Below are positions 50,641-60,118 of a DNA stretch of 64,000 nt, piece by piece. The translations under genes were made by a program, and so were the position numbers. Location of the stretch: positions 859,001-923,000 of the forward strand of contig NZ_CP014517.1 of NCBI RefSeq assembly GCF_001577265.1, given 5' to 3'. Under the pieces are notes generated by a model. The model was given only the letters and a program-made list of their open reading frames with translations, made no database searches and was not told the origin of the DNA. Numbering within the stretch: position 1 is the first letter of the stretch; every line of letters starts with the position of its first letter. This DNA is from Variovorax sp. PAMC 28711 (GTDB lineage Bacteria; Pseudomonadota; Gammaproteobacteria; Burkholderiales; Burkholderiaceae_C).

Positions 50641-51969
50641 ATGGCTTCCACCTCGCCTGCGCCAACGCGCTTCCTCACCGGCATCACGACCTCCGGCACG
50701 CCCCACCTCGGCAACTACGTCGGTTCGGTGCGACCTTCGGTGCGTGCCAGCCAGCGCGCGGAGGTGCAGAGCTTCTATTTCCTGGCCGATTACCACGCGC
50801 TGATCAAGATCGACGACCCGGCGCGGATCCAGCGCTCGACGCTCGAGATCGCGGCGAGCTGGCTGGCCTGCGGCCTTGATCCGGAGCGCGTCACTTTCTA
50901 CCGGCAGTCGGACATCCCGGAGATCGCCGAGCTCACCTGGTTCCTGACCTGCGTGACCGGCAAGGGCGTCCTGAACCGCGCCCATGCGTACAAGGCTCAG
51001 CTCGACAAGAATCTCGCGAAGAACGAAGAGCCCGACGCCGATGTGACGGCCGGCCTTTTCATGTATCCGGTGCTGATGGGTGCGGACATCCTGCTGTTCA
51101 ACGCCCACAAGGTGCCGGTCGGGCGCGACCAGATCCAGCACATCGAGATGGCGCGCGACATGGCGCAGCGCTTCAACCACCTCTACGGCGATCACTTCCT
51201 CCTGCCTGAAGCCGACATCGACGACGCGGTGGCAACCCTGCCCGGCCTGGATGGCCGCAAGATGAGCAAGAGCTACGACAACACGATCCCGCTCTTCTCG
51301 CCACGCGCGCAGTTGCAAAAGCTGATTGGGGGCATCCTGACCGACTCGCGCGCCCCCGGCGAACCCAAGAACACCGAGGGCTCCGCGCTGTTCCAGATCT
51401 TCCAGGCCTTCGCCGATATCGACGAGACCGCGGACCTGCGCCAGGCGTTTGCCGAAGGGATCGGCTGGGGCGATGCCAAGCAACGCGTGTTCGAACGCAT
51501 CGACCGCGAGATCGGCCCTTTGCGCGAGCGCTACGAAGCACTCGTCAACGACCCTGCGCAGATCGAACGCATCCTGCTGGCCGGCGCCGAGAAGGCGCGT
51601 GCGACCTCGCGTCCGTTCATGGCGACGCTGCGCCAGGCGGTGGGCCTGCGCAGCCTCGCCGACCTCGGCAGCCACAAGGCGGCAGCCGGTCGAAAAGCCG
51701 TGAAATCCGCCAAGCCCAGCTTCAAGCAATACCGCGAACGCGACGGTCTCTTCTATTTCAAGCTGCTCGACGGGGGCAACGCGACGCTGCTGCAGAGTCG
51801 CGGTTTCCAGTCACCGCAAGATGCGGGACGCGCCATCGCGGCGCTCCAGCAGCAACAGGGCGAGGCCCTGGCGGCACTCGCGCATCAGCTCGAACCGGTC
51901 GACAATGTGGCGCTCGACGCCCTGACCGAAGCCCTTGGCACCTTTGCCGAGTCAGACACTGGTAGGTAA
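50641..51969 (+). CDS. trpS: tryptophanyl-tRNA synthetase with C-terminal DUF1508-like extension
   Basis: 442-residue class I synthetase. The HIGH-like motif is TSGTPHLGNYVGS and the KMSKS loop is GRKMSKSYDN. The catalytic and anticodon domains fill residues 1-340. After an Ala/Lys linker, residues about 355-405 (SFKQYRERDGLFYFKLLDGGNATLLQSRGFQSPQDAG) resemble the small DUF1508/YegP fold, making the protein roughly 100 residues longer than E. coli TrpS. The start follows the M50 gene by nine bases. Confidence 0.93.
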   Translation: MASTSPAPTRFLTGITTSGTPHLGNYVGSVRPSVRASQRAEVQSFYFLADYHALIKIDDPARIQRSTLEIAASWLACGLDPERVTFYRQSDIPEIAELTWFLTCVTGKGVLNRAHAYKAQLDKNLAKNEEPDADVTAGLFMYPVLMGADILLFNAHKVPVGRDQIQHIEMARDMAQRFNHLYGDHFLLPEADIDDAVATLPGLDGRKMSKSYDNTIPLFSPRAQLQKLIGGILTDSRAPGEPKNTEGSALFQIFQAFADIDETADLRQAFAEGIGWGDAKQRVFERIDREIGPLRERYEALVNDPAQIERILLAGAEKARATSRPFMATLRQAVGLRSLADLGSHKAAAGRKAVKSAKPSFKQYRERDGLFYFKLLDGGNATLLQSRGFQSPQDAGRAIAALQQQQGEALAALAHQLEPVDNVALDALTEALGTFAESDTGR

Positions 51970-52039
51970 AAGACAGATTTGCCAGCAAAACAGCGGCAAT
52001 CTCTGTAAAAAGCACTACGGCGCAACATTAAAGCAAGAC

Positions 52040-52642
52040 ATGAGCATTTACGTAATCGACGACCACCCCCTGATGCGCGACGCCATCGTGATGGTGCTGC
52101 GACGCCTTCGGCCCGCCGAAAACATCGTGGAGCTCGAAAGGCTCGACAAGCTGGCCGGCGCAGTGAAGCAGCATGGGGCACCCGACCTTTTCTGCCTGGA
52201 CCTGAAATTGCCGGACACCACCGGCTGTTCCGGCGTCATGGCGGTGAAACAGGCCTACCCGGCCGTGCCCATCGCGGTGTATTCCGCCTCGCCCGCCAGC
52301 GACATGGAAGAGGCGTGCATCGAGGCAGGTGCCGACACCTACATTGAGAAATCGGCCAGCTCGGCTGAGCTGACGGCCGCATTGCGCGGCTTGCTCATGG
52401 CCGATTCGGACGTCGAAGAGCCCGCCCTGGCCAGCAACAGCAAGCTGTCGAAGCGCCAGACCCAGCTCATCGCCATGCTGGACAAGGGCATGAGCAATCG
52501 CGACATCGCGACCGAGCTGGAGATCAGCGAGCACACGGTCAAGGTGCATCTGTGGCGCCTGTTCCGACGCCTCGCCGTCAAGAGCCGCACCCAGGCGTTG
52601 CACTACGCGCGCACCAACGGACTGCTCTCGACCAACAGCTGA
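52040..52642 (+). CDS. LuxR/NarL-type response regulator
   Basis: 200 residues. The receiver domain has the acidic pair in YVIDDHP, phosphoacceptor Asp54 (FCLDLKLPD) and conserved Lys104 (YIEKSAS). The HTH_LuxR domain spans about 135-195 (LSKRQTQLIAMLDKGMSNRDIATELEISEHTVKVHLWRLFRRL). The ATG at 52040 is chosen; the longer open frame overlaps the trpS end. The 70-base upstream gap is AT-rich with an imperfect hairpin. It converges on the histidine kinase gene, its probable partner. Confidence 0.92.
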   Translation: MSIYVIDDHPLMRDAIVMVLRRLRPAENIVELERLDKLAGAVKQHGAPDLFCLDLKLPDTTGCSGVMAVKQAYPAVPIAVYSASPASDMEEACIEAGADTYIEKSASSAELTAALRGLLMADSDVEEPALASNSKLSKRQTQLIAMLDKGMSNRDIATELEISEHTVKVHLWRLFRRLAVKSRTQALHYARTNGLLSTNS

Positions 52643-52662
52643 GTCCGGCGCCCCGGGCGCTG

Positions 52663-54099
52663 TCAGCCGACGGCAGAACTCACGCGTGCCTGCGCCTGGG
52701 ATTCGTCGGCATCGTGCAGCAACACCCGGAAGACGCTCCCCTTGCCCAGCCGCGACCGGACGCTCACGGGATGTCCAAGCGCATGCGACAACCGCGCCAC
52801 GATGGCCAGGCCGAGACCGAAGCCATCCGACGTGCCCGCATGGTCGGCCACCTTGTAGAACTCGAGGAACACATCGCGCAAATGCTCCCGCGCGATGCCG
52901 ATGCCCGTGTCCCACACCTCGACACGCAAGCCGTCCTTCGTTTGACGTGAGGCCAACAGCACGCCGCCTTCGGTGGTGTACTTGATGGCGTTGGCGAGCA
53001 GGTTGCCGATCATGCGACGCACCCGGATCGGGTCGGTCAGCACGGTTCCGCGCGTGAGGTGCACGCTGAATTTGAGGCCCTTGGCTTCTGCGACCGGCCG
53101 ATATTGCAGCTCGAGGTCGTGCAGCAGCTGGCCCACATCGACCCGTTCGATGTGCAGGCGCACCTGTCCCGAATCGATGCGCGCGAGGTCGAACAGCGAG
53201 TCGAACAACGCGTTGACGGCGTGCGTGGCTCGCACGATCTTGGGTGCGATTTCCTGGACCAGTTCCGGCTCGTTGCGCAGCCAGTCGGCGTAGAGCGACA
53301 GCGCGAGCACCGGTTGCCGCATGTCGTGCGCGGCGCTCGCCAGGAAGCGGTTCTTCATGGCCACCGCCGACACCGCCGCCTGGCGCTGTTGCGTGAGCGA
53401 CGCGATCAGGATGTGGTTATGGAACAGCAGCTCGAAACTGTTGCGCGCCGTCTCGTGGATGCGCCGGCCGGCCCGCAGCAGAAGCCACCAATGGAGCATC
53501 GGCAGCAACAGGAAGCCGACGTTGAAGTGCGACTCGGAAAAGCCCAACTCGGTGAGGCGAAACAGCACCGACGAAAGCATCGCGATGAACAGCGTGTTGA
53601 CGTAGCGCTTGAGCAACGGCGGGTGCAGTGCCAGTCCGTTCAGCGGAAACGTCGCGACGCCGGCCACGATCAGCCAGCTCATGAACTGGTTGATGAGCGG
53701 CGCGCGCTCGAAAAAGATCAGGATCGAAATCCCCCATGCGAAGGCACTGGCGCTCCAGAGGTAGGAATATTTCTGGACGAAGCGTTGCTGGCCTTCCGAA
53801 TCGCGGTCGGCATAACGGCGGGCGTAGAGCCGTTCGCCCCAGATGCGGCAGCCCGTGGCGGAAATTCCGACGCTCAGCCACACCATCAGTTGCCAGAGCG
53901 GGACGTGTCCCCAGCTCAGCCCCACCATCGCCGGCATGAGCGCGGCGGCCAGCAGGTGCGAGCCGCGCGAGGCGCGCATCAAACTTCGGATGAGCTCGCC
54001 GCGAACCCACGGCTCGGCCTCGTCGGCCGAAGCCGGGGCGGGCGTCAGGCTGGCAAAGGACGAGTTGCCCAGGCCGGCGAAGGAAGAGTTGCCCTTCAT
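52663..54099 (-). CDS. membrane sensor histidine kinase
   Basis: 478 residues from ATG 54099 (MKGNSSFAGLG; the N-terminus contains a short repeated NSSFA-GLG/SL unit). About six membrane helices occupy residues 50-225. The HisKA phospho-site is His258 (AAHDMRQPVLALSLYADWL), followed by a HATPase domain with N box (IGNLLANAIKYT), G1 (WDTGIGI) and G2 (GFGLGLAIV). There is no receiver domain. The HDMRQP variant is typical of a Burkholderiales subgroup. The gene is convergent with the response regulator gene, leaving 20 bases between the stops. Confidence 0.9.
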   Translation of the reverse strand: MKGNSSFAGLGNSSFASLTPAPASADEAEPWVRGELIRSLMRASRGSHLLAAALMPAMVGLSWGHVPLWQLMVWLSVGISATGCRIWGERLYARRYADRDSEGQQRFVQKYSYLWSASAFAWGISILIFFERAPLINQFMSWLIVAGVATFPLNGLALHPPLLKRYVNTLFIAMLSSVLFRLTELGFSESHFNVGFLLLPMLHWWLLLRAGRRIHETARNSFELLFHNHILIASLTQQRQAAVSAVAMKNRFLASAAHDMRQPVLALSLYADWLRNEPELVQEIAPKIVRATHAVNALFDSLFDLARIDSGQVRLHIERVDVGQLLHDLELQYRPVAEAKGLKFSVHLTRGTVLTDPIRVRRMIGNLLANAIKYTTEGGVLLASRQTKDGLRVEVWDTGIGIAREHLRDVFLEFYKVADHAGTSDGFGLGLAIVARLSHALGHPVSVRSRLGKGSVFRVLLHDADESQAQARVSSAVG

Positions 54100-54130
54100 T
54101 GCACTGATCGGACCCCACTGAACAGGCCAA

Positions 54131-54153
54131 CAAAAAAGCCCCTCGAAAGGGGC
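54131..54153 (-). terminator. intrinsic terminator downstream of tRNA-Ser
   Basis: GCCCCT (minus-strand reading) pairs with AGGGGC around a TTCG loop at 54138-54153 and is followed by six T residues (plus-strand A tract 54132-54137). It ends the serS/tRNA-Ser transcript and insulates the histidine kinase gene. Confidence 0.9.
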
Positions 54154-54191
54154 CCCTGGAGGCGGCACGAGGCCGCGCTGAAAAACGTCAC

Positions 54192-54279
54192 TGGAGGAGA
54201 GGGAGGGATTCGAACCCTCGGTACGTTACCGTACGCCTGATTTCGAGTCAGGTACATTCGACCACTCTGCCACCTCTCC
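54192..54279 (-). tRNA. tRNA-Ser (anticodon CGA)
   Basis: 88-base cloverleaf read on the minus strand: acceptor GGAGAGG/CCTCTCC, anticodon stem-loop CCTGA-CTCGAAA-TCAGG with anticodon CGA (reads UCG), long class II variable arm (GTACG-GTAA-CGTAC), T arm GAGGG-TTCGAAT-CCCTC and an encoded CCA. The discriminator base appears to be U rather than the usual G of bacterial tRNA-Ser. It lies 46 bases downstream of serS on the same strand and is followed by a terminator. Confidence 0.95.
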
Positions 54280-54325
54280 GGTCGCTGTCGAGCCTCAGAT
54301 TCTAGCAGAGGCTGGACGCGTTTTT

Positions 54326-55666
<1,341 letters not shown>

Positions 55667-55728
55667 TTAGGCGGCGGGACTGCGCTCGCCACCCGCCTTC
55701 GTGCGCTTCGTGTCGCTTCGCGCGACGA

Positions 55729-56694
55729 TCAATTCAGCGTCGACGGGTCGACGTTCGCGCCGCAAACGATCAGGCACACCCTCTCCCCGGGGCGAGGTGC
55801 GTAAACGCCGGTCTGCAGCGCCGCGAGCGGCAAGGCGGCCGCCGGTTCGACGGCGAGCTTCAGCGCTTTCCACAGCCAAAGTTGCGCGGCGCGGATCGCC
55901 TCGTCCGGCAGCAGCAACGCATCGCGTACCTGCTGCTGCGTGATCCCCCACGCGAGCGCACCGATGCGTTTGGCACCGAGCGAATCGGCGGCCACCCCGC
56001 CCACCTCGACATCGACCGGCTCGCCTGCTTCGCGCGCGCGAAACAGGGTTGGCGCACGCTCGGGCTCGAGTGCGACAACCCGGCTGCGCTGTTCGAACCA
56101 CGCCGCCAACCCACCCACGAGGCCGCCACCGCCCACGCTCACGAGCACGGCATCGGGCAAGCCGCCCTGCGCTTCGATCTCGCGCCCGAGCGTGCCGGCG
56201 CCAGCCACCACTTCCGGCTGGTCGTAGGCGTGCGTGAGCAGCGCGCCGGTCTCTTGCTGCCGTGCAAGACACGCGGCCAGCGCATCCGAATAAGCGTCGC
56301 CGACCACGACCACTTCGGCGCCCAACGCGCGCAGCTTGGCGCGCTTGGCTTCGGGTGAGGCGCCGGGCAGGAACACTTCGCAACGCACGCCAAGCGAACG
56401 TGCCGCCTCAGCCGTGGCGATGCCTGCGTTGCCGCCCGACGCGACGATCACGCCACTGGCGGGAATGTGATTCGCCAGCAGGCGGTTCATCATGCCGCGC
56501 GCCTTGAAGCTGCCGCCGGTTTGCAGATGCTCGAGCTTGAGCCAGACCTCGACGCCATCGGCGAGGTTCAGGCCGAGCGCGGCAGCGGGCAGTTTCCAGA
56601 GCGGCGTTTCGAGAATGAAATGCCCGGAATGTCCGTCGAGCCGGCGTGCGGCGCGATCGATTTCATCGCGCCAGTCAATGGGCACGGCGCTCAC
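55729..56694 (-). CDS. threonine/serine dehydratase family (PLP fold type II)
   Basis: 321-residue catabolic threonine dehydratase-like enzyme. The PLP lysine is in GGSFKARGMMN, the phosphate loop is ASGGNAGIATAEA and the glycine-rich SVGGGGLVGG loop is present. No C-terminal ACT regulatory domain, so not the feedback-regulated IlvA. It starts GTG at 56694, overlapping the ispH stop. ATHAYDQPEVVAGAGTLGREI is typical of the serine/threonine dehydratase branch, but serine racemase or hydroxyaspartate dehydratase activity cannot be excluded. Confidence 0.88.
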   Translation of the reverse strand: MSAVPIDWRDEIDRAARRLDGHSGHFILETPLWKLPAAALGLNLADGVEVWLKLEHLQTGGSFKARGMMNRLLANHIPASGVIVASGGNAGIATAEAARSLGVRCEVFLPGASPEAKRAKLRALGAEVVVVGDAYSDALAACLARQQETGALLTHAYDQPEVVAGAGTLGREIEAQGGLPDAVLVSVGGGGLVGGLAAWFEQRSRVVALEPERAPTLFRAREAGEPVDVEVGGVAADSLGAKRIGALAWGITQQQVRDALLLPDEAIRAAQLWLWKALKLAVEPAAALPLAALQTGVYAPRPGERVCLIVCGANVDPSTLN

Positions 56695-57668
56695 GAGATG
56701 TGCCCCGGCGGCGCCATATCGTCGAGCTTCAGGCCCTTGGGCAACGGGAATTTGATGGTCTCTTCGATGCCGTCCATCTTGCGTACCGACACCGCACCGA
56801 GCGCGCGGATGCGGTCGATCACCTCGCGCACCAGCACCTCCGGCGCCGACGCACCGGCGGTGAGGCCAATGCGGCTTTTGCCTTCGAACCACGCCGGTTG
56901 CAACTCGGCGGCCGAATCGACCATGTAGCTTTCGGTGCCCAGGCGCTGCGCGAGTTCGCGCAGACGGTTGCTGTTGGAACTGGTCGGGCTGCCCACCACA
57001 ATCACGAGGTCGACCTGCGGGCTCATGATCTTGACCGCGTCCTGGCGGTTCTGCGTGGCGTAGCAGATGTCCTGTTGCTTGGGCTCTCGCACTTTCGGGA
57101 AGCGCGCGCGCACGGCCGCCGAGATTTCGGCGGCGTCGTCGACGCTCAGCGTGGTCTGCGTGACGACGGCGAGCTTGTCGGTCTGCGCGGGTTGCACCGT
57201 GGCGACGTCCGCGACGTCCTCGACCAGATGGATGCCGCTGGAAAGCTGGCCCATCGTGCCTTCGACTTCCGGGTGACCCTTGTGGCCGATCATGATGAAT
57301 TCGTAGCCTTCTTTGGCGAGCTTCGCGACCTCGACATGCACCTTGGTCACCAGCGGGCAGGTCGCGTCGAAAATGTCGAAGCCGCGGGCGCGCGCTTCCT
57401 GCTGGATCGCCTTGCTCACGCCATGTGCGCTGAACACCAGCGTGGCGCCGGGCGGCACGTCGGAGAGCTCTTCGATGAAGATCGCGCCCTTGGACTTGAG
57501 TTCGTTCACCACGTAGGTGTTGTGCACGATCTCGTGGCGCACGTAGATCGGCGCGCCGAACTTTGCCAGCGCGCGCTCGACGATCTCGATGGCGCGATCC
57601 ACACCGGCGCAGAAACCACGCGGTTCCGCGAGGATGATTTCGTCGAGCGTTTTGACGACAGCCGTCAC
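56691..57668 (-). CDS. ispH: 4-hydroxy-3-methylbut-2-enyl diphosphate reductase
   Basis: 325-residue iron-sulfur enzyme producing IPP and DMAPP in the last step of the MEP isoprenoid pathway. The three cluster cysteines lie in PRGFCAGVDRA, DATCPLVTKVH and DICYATQNRQ; the substrate-binding SSNSNRL and GASAPEVLV segments are intact. The start is GTG at 57668 overlapping the fkpB stop. The fkpB-ispH pair is conserved across proteobacteria. Confidence 0.96.
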   Translation of the reverse strand: MTAVVKTLDEIILAEPRGFCAGVDRAIEIVERALAKFGAPIYVRHEIVHNTYVVNELKSKGAIFIEELSDVPPGATLVFSAHGVSKAIQQEARARGFDIFDATCPLVTKVHVEVAKLAKEGYEFIMIGHKGHPEVEGTMGQLSSGIHLVEDVADVATVQPAQTDKLAVVTQTTLSVDDAAEISAAVRARFPKVREPKQQDICYATQNRQDAVKIMSPQVDLVIVVGSPTSSNSNRLRELAQRLGTESYMVDSAAELQPAWFEGKSRIGLTAGASAPEVLVREVIDRIRALGAVSVRKMDGIEETIKFPLPKGLKLDDMAPPGHIS

Positions 57669-58123
57669 AGCACGCCGATCAGTTGCACTTCGAAGGTCAC
57701 GGGCTGGCCCGCGAGCGGATGGTTGAAGTCGAAACGCACCGCCGTGTCGTTCGACTCGGTCACCGCGCCGGCGTAGCTGCCGGCGCCATCGGGCGTCGGG
57801 AACTGCACCACGTCGCCGACGGCGTATTTCTCGTCCGGGTCGCCCAGCTTCGCGAGCAGCGTCTTGGCCACCCACTGAAGCATCTCGGCATTGCGGTCGC
57901 CGAAGGCCTCGCCGGTCGGCAGTTCGAAGGTGGTATGCGTGCCTTCTTCGAGCCCGATGAGGCGCTGCTCCATGGCCGGCGACAGCTCGCCCGTGCCGAG
58001 CGACAGCGTCGCCGGCTTGTCGGCGAAAGTATTGATGATGTCACCCGCAGGCCCGGCAAGCCGGTAGTGCAGGGTCAGGAAGGAGCCAGCCGAAACGACG
58101 GCGGCGGGTGTGGGCAAAGACAA
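57665..58123 (-). CDS. fkpB: FKBP-type peptidyl-prolyl cis-trans isomerase (SlpA/FkpB type)
   Basis: 152-residue two-domain SlyD/SlpA-like foldase: FKBP strands with the chaperone insert (about 70-125, GEAFGDRNAEMLQWV ... PDEKYAVGDVVQF) and the terminal VRFDFNHPLAGQPVTFEVQLIGV. It lacks the histidine-rich metal tail of SlyD. Cytoplasmic. It heads the fkpB-ispH-dehydratase operon and is divergent from radC, with 89 bases between the starts. Confidence 0.93.
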   Translation of the reverse strand: MSLPTPAAVVSAGSFLTLHYRLAGPAGDIINTFADKPATLSLGTGELSPAMEQRLIGLEEGTHTTFELPTGEAFGDRNAEMLQWVAKTLLAKLGDPDEKYAVGDVVQFPTPDGAGSYAGAVTESNDTAVRFDFNHPLAGQPVTFEVQLIGVL

Positions 58124-58212
58124 GATGGGGGTCCCGATAAACTGAGCCTCATTTTAAGGAGCGGCGCTTTCCCCTCGTTTGCGCCGCCCGATCAGGGTCT
58201 TATCTCCCCGCC

Positions 58213-58890
58213 ATGGCCTTCAAGGACCTCCCCGCCGACGCCCGTCCGCGCGAAAAACTCATCGCGCGCGGCGCCAGCGCGCTCGGCGACGCCGAACTGC
58301 TTGCGCTGCTGCTGCGCACCGGCGTGGCAGGCAAGAACGTGCTGCAGATGTCGCAGGAGCTGCTCGACACCTTCGGCGGCATCGCCGGCCTCCTGAACAC
58401 CAGCGTCGACGACCTGAAGAAGATCAAGGGGCTGGGCGGCACCGCCAAGCGCGCCGAGCTCACCGCCGTGCTCGAACTCGCTCGCCGGGCCATGGCCGAG
58501 CGCCTCAAGGAGCGCGCGATCTTCGACTCGCCGGAGGCCGTCAAGCACTACCTGCAGTTGCACATCGCCTCGCGCCCGCACGAGGTGTTCGCAGCGCTGT
58601 TCCTGGATGCGCAGCACCGGCTGATCGCGCTCGAAGAACTGTTCCGCGGCACGCTTACCCAGACCAGCGTGTACCCGCGCGAAGTCGTGATCCGCGCACT
58701 GCACCACCACGCGGCCGCGGTCGTGCTGGCGCACAACCACCCGAGCGGCGGCGTCGAGCCGTCGCGCGCCGACGAATCGCTCACGCAGACGCTCAAGGCG
58801 GCGCTTGCGCTGGTCGACGTGCGCGTGCTCGACCATGTGATCGTTGCCGCCGGCCAGACGCTGTCGATGGCCGAAAAAGGATTGGTTTGA
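58213..58890 (+). CDS. radC: RadC family JAB/MPN-domain protein
   Basis: 225 residues: N-terminal helix-hairpin-helix part ([31 protein letters not shown]) followed by an MPN domain with the metal motif His-x-His-x7-Ser-x2-Asp in [15 protein letters not shown] and glutamate in [18 protein letters not shown]. The family was once linked to DNA repair; its present role is unclear. The stop overlaps the next start (TGATG). Confidence 0.93.
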   Translation: MAFKDLPADARPREKLIARGASALGDAELLALLLRTGVAGKNVLQMSQELLDTFGGIAGLLNTSVDDLKKIKGLGGTAKRAELTAVLELARRAMAERLKERAIFDSPEAVKHYLQLHIASRPHEVFAALFLDAQHRLIALEELFRGTLTQTSVYPREVVIRALHHHAAAVVLAHNHPSGGVEPSRADESLTQTLKAALALVDVRVLDHVIVAAGQTLSMAEKGLV

Positions 58891-59555
58891 TGGCCGCGAC
58901 ACCGAAAAAGCCTGCTGGCCTGAAGTCGCTCGCCGACTTGAAGAGCGTCCAGAAAACGCTGGCCGACACCCGCACGCGAGAGGCCGCGGAAGCCGCCGCG
59001 CGTCTCGCGGCGGAGAAAAAGCGGCTGGCCGAAAAAGACCTGTTCAGCCGCGCCATCGGCGCCACGCAGCCACTGCGCCGCGTGGCCGCCGTGCCGCTCG
59101 CGCCCGAGCCGCCGGCGCCCATCCCGTTCCAGCATCAACTGGACGAACAACGCGTTCTGCGCGAATCGATCAGCGACGAGTTCGACGTGACGACGTTGCT
59201 CGACGTCGACGATGCCATGAGCTTTCGCCGCCCCGGCATCGGCACCGACGTGACGCGCAAGCTGCGCGCGGGCGAGTGGTCGATCCAGCGGCAGGTCGAC
59301 CTGCACGGCCTGCGCAGCGACGAAGCGCGCGAGGCGCTCGGCGCCTTCATTCGCACCTCGCACAAACAGGGCGTGCGCTGCGTGCGCGTGGTGCACGGCA
59401 AGGGGCTGGGATCCCCCGGCAAGTTGCCGGTGCTCAAGACCAAGACACAGCGCTGGTTGATCCAGAAAAAAGAGGTGCTCGCCTTCGTGCAGGCGAAGCC
59501 GGCCGAAGGCGGCGCGGGCGCGCTCGTCGTGCTGCTGGCGCCGGTGGGGCGTTGA
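58890..59555 (+). CDS. Smr (MutS2 C-terminal) domain protein
   Basis: 221 residues. The N-terminal half is charged and Ala-rich, likely coiled coil (TREAAEAAARLAAEKKRLAEKDL). The Smr domain spans about 130-215, with QVDLHGLRSDEAREALGAFI, the nuclease-associated VVHGKGLGSPGKLPVLK and a final LVVLLAP strand. Proteins of this type nick DNA or cleave mRNA on collided ribosomes. Coupled to radC by a one-base overlap. Confidence 0.92.
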   Translation: MAATPKKPAGLKSLADLKSVQKTLADTRTREAAEAAARLAAEKKRLAEKDLFSRAIGATQPLRRVAAVPLAPEPPAPIPFQHQLDEQRVLRESISDEFDVTTLLDVDDAMSFRRPGIGTDVTRKLRAGEWSIQRQVDLHGLRSDEAREALGAFIRTSHKQGVRCVRVVHGKGLGSPGKLPVLKTKTQRWLIQKKEVLAFVQAKPAEGGAGALVVLLAPVGR

Positions 59556-59565
59556 GAGGCGCTAC

Positions 59566-60118
59566 GACGCCGCGAACACGTCTACCGGCTTCCAAGGCCC
59601 CGCGAATCGCTGTCCACGTTGGTATAGCGCGCTTCCATCAGCTCGGTACGGTCAAGCAATTTCGGGCGCCACAGCGATTTATCTTTGGCAATCACGATCA
59701 CGTCGTCGTGGTGTTCACTAAAGAACTGAGCGCTATTCTTTGGCGAATAGTTCTTCTGCCAAACCACGTTTGCAATGAACGCGTCCTCCCCAAAAATCTC
59801 ATCCAGCACCCTCCGCGCCCGGTGCACCTCGTTGCCATCCCGCGTGATCCAGAGCGAGCCGCGCTCGCTCAGCAGTTTGCGCAGCAGTCGTTCACGCAAT
59901 GACACCCGCCGCGGCCACATCATGCAAAGCCATTTGGCGTGGCGCACGCATGTCTTCGGCATCGACCGGGTTGCTGCTCAGCCACTCTTTCATGGTCGGC
60001 GAGTTGACGCCGTCGCTGTAGAGCGAGCCTTCGTCGCCGGTGTTGTGCGGCGGGTCGATGAAGATCAGATCGGTCGGCCCGGCGCTCTTGCCCGGGTCGC
60101 GGCGATTGTCTGGCACGG
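59566..60118 (-). pseudogene. type III restriction-modification methyltransferase (Mod), truncated and frameshifted
   Basis: About 180 codons of an adenine-N6 methylase. The catalytic motif is IFIDPPHNTGD (His in place of the usual Tyr/Phe), followed by DGVNSPTMKEWLSSNP. After a frameshift near 59948 it continues HAKWLCMMWPRRVSLRERLL, WITRDGNEVHRARRVLDEIFGEDAFIANVVWQKNYSPKN and LLDRTELMEARYTNVDSDSRG. A second frame change near 59596 gives PWKPVDVFAAS and a stop at about 59566. Target-recognition, SAM-binding and restriction parts are absent on both sides. It is a dead remnant wedged between smr and the next gene. Confidence 0.85.
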
